From Vitis vinifera (taxonomy: Eukaryota > Streptophyta > Magnoliopsida > Vitales > Vitaceae), in assembly GCF_030704535.1 (NCBI RefSeq), contig NC_081811.1, forward strand, positions 2,868,501 to 2,932,500: DNA of 64,000 bases, read 5' to 3'. This document shows, in pieces, positions 56,460 to 64,000 of the stretch. The stretch's first letter is position 1. Every line of letters starts with the position of its first letter. A program made the translations under genes and the position numbers. The notes under the pieces were generated by a model, which saw only the letters and a program-made list of their open reading frames with translations, was not told where the DNA came from and did not search any database.

Positions 56460-59400
56460 TCACCGCCTCCGGTCGCGCCACCTCCTGTTTCCATACTTAT
56501 TATTATGGTCCCGGTACCCAGACGAGTTCCGGTGCTGGTGTCTCAGTCGCTCAGGCCCATAGTTCCGCCCGGAACTCATTCTGGGCTCCAAAGGGTTGTG
56601 GCCACCCAACATGTACTCTGGAGTCCTGCTAGGACTGCCCTCAGGACTCCATGTTTCAAAATCATCCTCAAACACATATTCATTTCGTTCTCGGGAAGGA
56701 GCTGTCAGCGGGGGATGCTGCAAAGCTCCTCCAACCGGTAAATTATAATTGTTTTGATTAAGAGGATTCGAAGCCAAACCCTGTCTACCTCTCCAGGAAT
56801 CCGGCACAGGGCCTAGATTTCCCATTGGCATAGTATGGTGTAGAGGATGCGGAGGCTCGGGTGGTAACATGGATGATGGCTGTTGCTGTGTTAACGGCCG
56901 TGTTGGCCTTGGCAGCATTTGTGGCACTGAGTATGAAATCGGCCCTCTCTCCGGTGCATTCATTACAACAGATCCGGGTTTATGGTTGCTTAAGGTTTCA
57001 ACTCTCACTGAAGGTGCTGCGGCTGCCAATAGGCGTGGCAAGGGAATGCCACCAGCAGGGAAATTGTTCATGTTGAGGACTATTTCCGGGGTGGTTGACT
57101 GCAAAACCGAAGAGTTGGGAGGAGGGTTCTGGTGTAGAGAGGGGACTGTTGAAGGCAGTCGCTTTTCAGGTAAGACAGAAGTTGTTTGAGGGAGTGAAAA
57201 TGATGGCAGCATTGCCGAGGGAGGCGGCTGTTGGGACAATGGTGGGAAATTTGCTGGTTGTTGAGGCGGTGGGATGACAGCCGGAGTTTGGGGCGGCAGA
57301 ACCAAGTTGGTGGCGGGAAGCTGCCTTTGGGGTGGAGGCCCGGTGATATCGATGTTGGCCATTGAAACTTGTCGTGCAGGTCCGGTGAAATCAACTCCTG
57401 GTGAAGATGCATACATATCTCTGCTGTTCACCGTTAAACCTTGCCGCGAAAAAGGGTTCTTGGCAAATTCTGGTCTCCATCCACTCTGTAAACAAAACCC
57501 CAAGAAAATTTTCATTAATAAATAATTATTATTGATCCATATTAACATAAAAAAAAAATTAAAATTTTCAAATTCGGTTATTCATCATCCCCTCGTCCTT
57601 CACCACCATTTATATTTTCCAATGAGATGATTGAAAGGTAATTAAAAATGAAAGCAAAGATGGTCAGTGATCAGCATCAGTCTTGATAACTGTTTCAATG
57701 GCACCGCGTATACGCCATTCAAGCTTTAACACAATTCCAGTGACCGGAAATTAACAAAAGCCTCGAAAAATCCCAGTGACCGGAATTTACTGAAACCCAT
57801 ATTTTTCTCTGCAAGTTAGTGGTGGGTTTTGGGCATGGAGAAGAAAAAAGTGGGACCCACAGTCTAAACCCATCATGGAACCTTCACCATTCCAAGTTCT
57901 TCAATGGCAGACATTTCCCATTTCCAAAATCACAGTGGTGGTTACCAACAACTCATGAAGAAGAGACCAAAAGACTTGTTAAACAGTTCCATGATGGGCC
58001 AAGATTTTCAGGCTTTACCACTTCAGTCGATTTTCACACGAAAATTTTGAAAAGGATGGAGAATGAGAATTTGATTCCAAGAAAAAAGAGAATTGTATAT
58101 AATATCTGACAAGTGTTGCAGTGTGAGCATTAAGTCACGCACCGGTACAGGTACAGGATTGCTTGATGGAGTGGGCGATGGAAGGGAAACCTCAACCTTC
58201 TCCTCCGCCTTTCTACCCAACCCATTCAAAGTACCCAGGGAGCCAACCCCATTTGCCTTGATCATGTCCAACAGCCTCACTGTATCCTCACTTGATAGGC
58301 TACCAGCTTGGCCATTCATCAAGGCAAATACTAGTTCAGGGTTCTTGAGCAGCACACTTAGCAACTCAAAGTCTGGTAGAGCTGCAGAACTAATATTACT
58401 GCTACTTGCGTTGCCAGCATGTGATGAAGAGCTGGGCTCTGGAGCAACAACAGCAACTGCAATTTTTTCAGTCTCACCCGGGCCAACCACAGGCTCGGGG
58501 GGAATCGGTGACTCAGCAGCAGAATCAGCATCAGGGGGCTGCTCAATTGGGATTACAGGAGTCAAGGAGTCATCATAATCCATCTCAAGGTCCCAGGGCT
58601 CCTTGGGATTGGGTGGAATATCTTGGAGGGCCTCATACACAGTTTCCTTCTCCCGGCGGATTCTGTTTTTCTGAACTTCCACCTCCTTACTACTTTCTCC
58701 CGTGCCCACCCTCCAGGCAGGATTGAATCTTATTTCTGCAGAAACGACAAGGGTAGGAAAAGGCTCAAATTGCAGACAACATCAAGTAACTTCATCCACA
58801 ACAAAAAGAACTGCCACAAGAAATCAGGAGAGGGAAAGAAACAGCAAAGTAAAGACAGATAGAGCTTTTTGCTTTCACATATATACATGTTCCTGGGTTC
58901 TGGATGGTTAGTTTATTACAGTTATTCACAACTGAAAAAACAATTTGGATATGCCTTCCTCCTACTTTCCCCCATAGTAGGATTCCGAGGGCTAATATCT
59001 CCATCACAATATACAGAGCCCAGTTGGTAAATTTGGTAATTTTTTAAATTGAAACCAACAAGGTTGGGTCCTCTCATTTATCAAAATAACAATAATACAC
59101 AAGAAATAACAAATAATAATTTTCAAAAAAGCCCAAAAACAATCAACACTCCGGACATAGTGGGCAGTAATCTGATGCCCGTGTGCCACGTTGTGAATGA
59201 AAATATTCAATAGAAGTCTTTTGAGTTGGTCATCCTGAATTCAGTCACAAATTTTTTATTTAAAAAAGAAATTTTCATTTAAAAAACAATAAATAAATAT
59301 ATAGAGAGAGGTCCAATCCATATTCAAATATACAAAATTTAAAAAAATAAAAAAAATAAGTCCCTTTACTTTCGCGTATTTTCTTTATCCAATTTTCTTT

Positions 59401-61476
59401 TTCTCTGATAGAAGATTTCCAATCTATAAGGCTATATCCATCTGATCAAATCATTCTTGAAATTTGACATCTAACAGAAGTCTAGAATGCTAAGATCTCT
59501 AAGACAATACAGTTCTGAACTCCCACAAAACCACAGAACTCTTGCATTTCAGCATTCCATAAAACTTTAAAACTTTGAAGTCTTTACTTCTCAGCAAGTT
59601 TCACCAATGTCCATCTAAATTATAAGACTTTAAAGTCTATCCAAATTATAAGACTATAAAACTTTGACGTCTTTCACTTCTCGCAAGTTTCACCAACGTC
59701 TATCCAAATTATAAGACCACAAACGTCTATCCAAATTATAAGACCACAAAACTTTGACATCTTTCACTTGTCACAAGTTTCACCAACGTCTATCCAAATT
59801 ATGAGACTTTTCCATCTCATAAAACTCTACAACTTTATCAGATGTGAAAAACTTCATAAATTTAATGAGACAATAGGCTTTGCAAAGTTTTATGAGCAGT
59901 GGAATTTGTAAGAAATTCCCCAAAAATATTACAATATTATAGTAGCCACAATGCCAGCGTTCCATCTGCTCCCCTCCAGCATAAAGAGAAGAAATTCTCA
60001 ACTTTCTCCACATCAATCTCCTAATGGTTAGATATCAAACTCTATTTTTAAAGACCATCACTCACTTCTACATGATTTTAAAAGACAAAATGGAATGATT
60101 CTCGTGGCATAAAAACACCCTCTTTAACTCCTTTCTTTCTTTCTTTTTTCTTTTCTTTTTTTCTTTTTTTTTTTTTTTTTTTGTGCCTCCAAGTTAATGG
60201 GCATTCTTTAAAAACTGCCAAGGATTCTATTTCAGCCAAGGCAACCCTTTGATGTAGCTTTGACCCATATCACCAGAATTCTGAGAACAGATCGCTTGGT
60301 GAATATTACATGGTTCAGGAGCATCACAATCCCTACCTCAACTGCAGGGTATGGATAAATATTCATGTAGAATTCCAATGGAAGAATGCTGAAAGTTTAA
60401 GAACCACATTCAATAATATGATATCTTTTGCATGAAACTCCGAGAAGTATATGATCTTATAATCTGAAAATTCCTTATTTTAGAGTATTGGCTTGATCTG
60501 ATGAAATGAGATACTATCTACCACATTACCATGGGGCCCAATTATAGAATGCAGTCTGAAAAGTCTTTAGATCTGATAGTTTGCTAATTATTATGATAAA
60601 AAGGGTTTCAGAAATCCTGGTATCGTGGCCCAAGCAATCATAGTATCCCGATTCCAAAAAAAGCCAAAAGACACATTTGTATGTTATTAATTGTTCTGGA
60701 CAATTGTCGTGTGAAAAAATAATTTGTAACTGAACCATTGCTAACTCTTTCCAGGAGAAAAGGAGTTCAATGAGTCATTTCAATACTATTCACCAAAATA
60801 ATGGGAAAAGGACAAGAAAGGAAAAGAAAAGAAATTTCAGCTTCTCAGTTTTCTGGGAAGCAATTGAATCTGCCTCCATGTATATGTTGCCAAGTATGCA
60901 AAGGTTTTCCCTCTTTTTCATTAAATTTCAAAAAGTTTCTTAAAATGGTATTTTAATTTCTATCATTTTTCTACACTGAAATGTGTTCAAAAACAGCAAG
61001 GAAACCAATCAACAAGCACTAAAAACAAATGTACCTGGTGGTGCCTGCCATGGGATCTGAACCTTCTTGCACTTCTCAAATAAAGTTTCCATTAGCTCCA
61101 ACTTTGGCTGTGGCGAGGCTTCCACTTTATTAGAAGCTCTGGGAGGAAGTGTCACAGGTTTCTTGTTTTCCTCAATTTTAGGCCGACCATGAGCTTTGGA
61201 CACTGAAAGTAAAGTACTTGTTTGTGAAGAGGAAGATTTGCTACTAGGGCCTTCACTATTTGCTTCATGCTTGTCCTTAGAAGATGAACCTATTTTTCCA
61301 TATTTGCTCTGCATGAATTGCGCACGCATTTTTGCTTTCTGTATATCATCAGCTGACATGGGGCGGCCATGACTCACAGGGACTGCTCTTCCAGGCTGCA
61401 GGATCCTGCCTGCTGTTTTTTGGCCTGGCTGTTCTACTAGCTGAACCTTTCTGCGTTCTCTGGTTTCTGTAGCTAG
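56460..61476 (-). CDS. LD: LUMINIDEPENDENS (LD), C-terminal three exons, partial
   Basis: Three exons join with matching phases: 61476 (probable)-61035, 58735-58143 and 57485-56460, giving about 686 C-terminal residues. LD is a nuclear homeodomain protein of the autonomous flowering pathway that lowers FLC expression in Arabidopsis. Recognition rests on GRPMSADDIQKAKMRAQFMQ, LFEKCKKVQIPWQAPPE, TVYEALQDIPPNPKEPWDLE and the region around LLSVLLKNPELVFALMNGQ. The last exon is rich in Pro, Gln, Asn and Ser and ends in a basic YGNRRWRDRRR tail. The donor after 58143 reads GTGCGT, a usable but uncommon form. The first visible exon could instead start at 61466 with another acceptor. The homeodomain and other N-terminal exons are not in the visible sequence and are expected beyond 64000. 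Confidence 0.92.
57486..58142 (-). other. Last visible LD intron
   Basis: 657 bp. It contains a short direct duplication around 57737-57795 ('ccagtgaccggaa' twice). Otherwise nothing is recognised. Confidence 0.6.
59565..59815 (+). repeat. Tandem repeat block in LD intron
   Basis: Four to five imperfect units built from 'aaaactttgacgtctttcac', 'ttctcgcaagtttcaccaac' and 'gtctatccaaattataagac'. The full unit is about 90 bp, and the 'gtctatccaaattataagac' piece is also repeated alone at about 59634 and 59726. Confidence 0.8.
60126..60182 (+). repeat. Polypyrimidine tract (CTTT/T-rich)
   Basis: An unbroken C/T run, starting (CTTT)n and ending in a long T run. On the gene strand it is purine-rich, so it is not the splice acceptor tract of the LD intron. 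Confidence 0.9.
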
Positions 61477-64000
61477 CTAAGGCAATGAATTCCAAATTCT
61501 TCCATACACATAACAGAGAATGAAGAGTTGCATATGCATCATTCAGAAATCTATTAAACTATCTAGACATAAGAGCAGAGTGAAACTGCAGAATTTCTAA
61601 GAGATATACAAGTCCAGTTGGAACTGGGAATCTTAGAGAACTAGGAATTTAAAATTTTCACATGTATTCTTAAGCATCAAATTTAAAATAAATTAAAAAA
61701 ATGCTATGTTTCATAAGGGACCTTTCAATTCCACTGGAAATAACATTTCCAAATTTCACCCTTCAGACCTGGTAAAGAATTGGGATAGGGATGTAGGAGA
61801 TCCCAGGTTTGAATCCTGGCAAGGAAGAAAAAAAAATTGTTGCCAATCAAAAACTTGGAAAAAGGGAAAAAAAAGGTAAAAAAAATATTACCAAATTTGC
61901 TGAATTATCCTAGTAGTCAGCTGTAGGACTTAGAACTTTCATTGAAAATTGCCTAATTACCCCTAGTAATCAGAATTATGACCTAGATGTCACAACTTGC
62001 TCCAAATGACCCTCCCTTAAGCTTATATAGGGAGTAGGAAGCTTTTGGAAGCTTCTAGAACCCCCTGAAGCAATCTACGTTTAACTACTAGTGAAAAAGT
62101 GCAGAAGCTTCTAGAGGAGCTTAGAGATGTCCACACATCTCTACATAAGAATGGAAGGCAGAGGAAGAGTGTGGGGCATTCTAGAGAATTCCAGAGTACT
62201 CTTTTACATATGATGTATATAGCCTTTGTATATAGAATTCTAGGATAGAGTGAAACCTTTGTGGATTCCAAATAGTTCTACAGGTGCCTATATATAGGAG
62301 GTGGCCTCATTTGGCCAAGGCACCAAACAAGTTGAGAGCTTCTAGCCTTGTAAAGCATTTTTTTTGCAATACAAAACTTTCTTTCTTAAGTGTTGCCTAT
62401 GTTGTGCATTCCAACTTCTAAGTCATGTGCATTACTTAGCCTACGTTGATTCTCTCACGAAAGTTTTTAATAATATCTTGATTTTTTAAAAAGAATAAAA
62501 AAACTTGCTCAAGTTCAAAGCATTCTCAATCATTTCCCATGTCAACCACGATGGAGATCACAACATTGTGATCAAAAGTGAACTTAAAATAGTTAGAACA
62601 TTTTTACTTCTTTTATATATCTTTTTTTATATGCATTAGGACATTTTTATTAAAATTCAACAGCCTTTAACACATCATGATTTTGAATTAGTTCAAAAAT
62701 CACACAATAGGTTTAAGACAACCACTAGAGAGAAGTCCAAATCAAGCTCCATATGAATTCATTGGCAATGATGCACAGTTAGGTTGTATAACAAAACGAA
62801 ATTTTGAAAGATGTGGTGGGAATCTGAATGATAAAGCTTTGAACAAAAGCAGGGGAACCTTGTAAGTTGCTTATCCTCATATTCATCTTCTTTCTAGAAT
62901 CAAAATGCTACTACAAATAACATTTGCCTTAACTGCTCTCTTAGAATTATATGTAATCATTAACTTCTTTAACAGATTCAAAGTTGGGGACCTCTTGAAT
63001 ATAATCGATTGTCCAGGAGCTTACTTTCTCATTTACTTATACAAATTTCTACTGATTTGGTCAATTGCTAATGTGATGAGGACTTCAAAAGCAGTCCCCC
63101 AAAATTGAAGAGCTAACATGAACAAAACCTCATAAAAAGCATGAGGTCATGACATGTGACAAGCCGACAAAAGCAAAACTTGACTTCCCTTCAAGAACAG
63201 CCATAGTGGAATTCCATTCATTCAAGTCATGGACATAGATGTAAACAAACTGGTCTATCAAAATAAAGAATAAGAAGATGTCAACAAACTGACATGTCTT
63301 TGTTTCGCCAACTAATTCCTTTACTTAAAAATTATCTTAATATTAGAAATTATACTTGACAAGAAACTGTTAATTATTTCTCATGATATTTGCCTCCTTC
63401 AGTCCATATCAGGATAATTAGAGTATCATATATTCTCATCTTCTTTTGATTCAATCCTTTGTGGTTAGAATGATAAAACAAGGAGAAGAGAACTTTCTGG
63501 GCTTGAGTTAGTTCCAAACATGGTTATTTGGGATGCTCAAGCTTGTTCTTTTCTCATCCTCCACAATGCCAACATACACATACACTCCGACCATTAGATT
63601 TCGAGGCACCAACTTCCCTCAGGATGGAAGGTGTTTATTGGTCAACATTCCAGGATAAAACACAGCATTTTTGAATTAGAAAAATAATATCATGACCACT
63701 TGTAAACACCACATCCAGCAATAGCATTGTCCATCACTTTTGTTTGTAATGGATTTGCCAAAGGAGTGTCTCTTCATTTATTTGCTCAAAACTGGTTAGC
63801 ATATTCTTAAAGTAACATATTCTGGGTAGTGGAGCAGCAATGTTCAGAATAAAACTAAATAGCGCATTTTTTCCCTTAGATATAGATAACAACCGCATAT
63901 AAGTAACGCAATGCCTCTTTAAAGCTTTGTTCCATCCACACCTTTCCTATACAAGGAAACATACTAGCAACTATTTTTCCACATTCACCCTTGAGATTTC
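61477..64000 (-). other. LD upstream intron running to the window edge
   Basis: No further LD exon could be recognised on the - strand in these 2.5 kb. A possible solo LTR lies at about 61880-62560. The remainder looks like ordinary intron. A small LD exon could have been missed. Confidence 0.45.
61880..62560 (+). mobile_element. Possible solo LTR
   Basis: The stretch has LTR-like organisation on the + strand: a TATA-like CCTATATATAGGAGG at about 62286, then about 90 bp on 'gccttgtaaagc' and 'ttgcaatacaaaac', resembling transcript start and polyadenylation regions of copia-type LTRs. It also contains repeated 'agcttctag' words. Neither boundary nor a target duplication could be set, so limits are approximate. 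Confidence 0.35.

Larger units (their letters stand above)
58736..61034 (-). other. LD intron between the first two visible exons
   Basis: 2299 bp with a tandem repeat block near 59565-59815 and a polypyrimidine run near 60126-60182. No coding sequence fits the LD protein here: the phase across the intron (G + AA, a Glu codon) is consistent without another exon. Confidence 0.6.

Noticed and set aside
58093-58578. 161-codon + strand open frame
   Set aside because: It is the antisense of the LD exon at 58735-58143, whose protein matches LD clearly.
61780-61830. tRNA-like B-box words ('ggtttgaatcctgg')
   Set aside because: No matching A-box or cloverleaf can be formed; at best a SINE or LTR remnant.

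Overview
The window is plant nuclear DNA: AT-rich, intron-containing genes, organelle-targeted mTERF proteins, a LUMINIDEPENDENS gene and plant-type transposons (Mutator-like elements, a TRIM, LINEs, hAT-like MITEs). A woody eudicot fits best. Grapevine (Vitis) is my guess from general appearance; no species-specific marker was tested.

Positions 1-40.8 kb hold a tandem array of ten intronless mTERF-family genes, all on the + strand. Copies 1 (frameshifted) and 2 (intact) form one sequence type. Copies 3 to 9 form a second type; six are intact and copy 5 is truncated by a 19-bp deletion. Copy 10 is a decayed gene with about 180 codons missing from its middle. Each second-type gene is followed by a shared downstream module of 2-3 kb. 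In several units this module contains eroded C-terminal pieces of a further mTERF gene, so the duplicated unit seems once to have carried two genes. Recent insertions interrupt the units: a 2.0-kb Mutator-like foldback element with 10-bp target duplications, a 427-bp TRIM retrotransposon with 5-bp duplications, a solo LTR of the same family and a 5'-truncated LINE. The paralogous units give empty sites for the Mutator-like element and the LINE.

From 42.9 to 55.5 kb, on the - strand, lies a 12-exon cation diffusion facilitator gene of the plant MTPC1/MTP6 type. I could assemble it exon by exon into a 520-residue protein with consistent splice phases. Its introns host a second Mutator-like foldback element with 10-bp target duplications, tandem hAT-like MITEs, a short LINE tail with a 13-bp duplication and another MITE.

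From 56.5 kb to the right edge, also on the - strand, are the last three exons I can identify of LUMINIDEPENDENS, a nuclear regulator of flowering. Its N-terminal homeodomain part is not visible and presumably lies beyond position 64000.

Functionally the window combines an expanding and decaying family of predicted organelle nucleic-acid-binding proteins with two single-copy housekeeping or regulatory genes. Nothing in the sequence links the array to the two neighbours beyond proximity.
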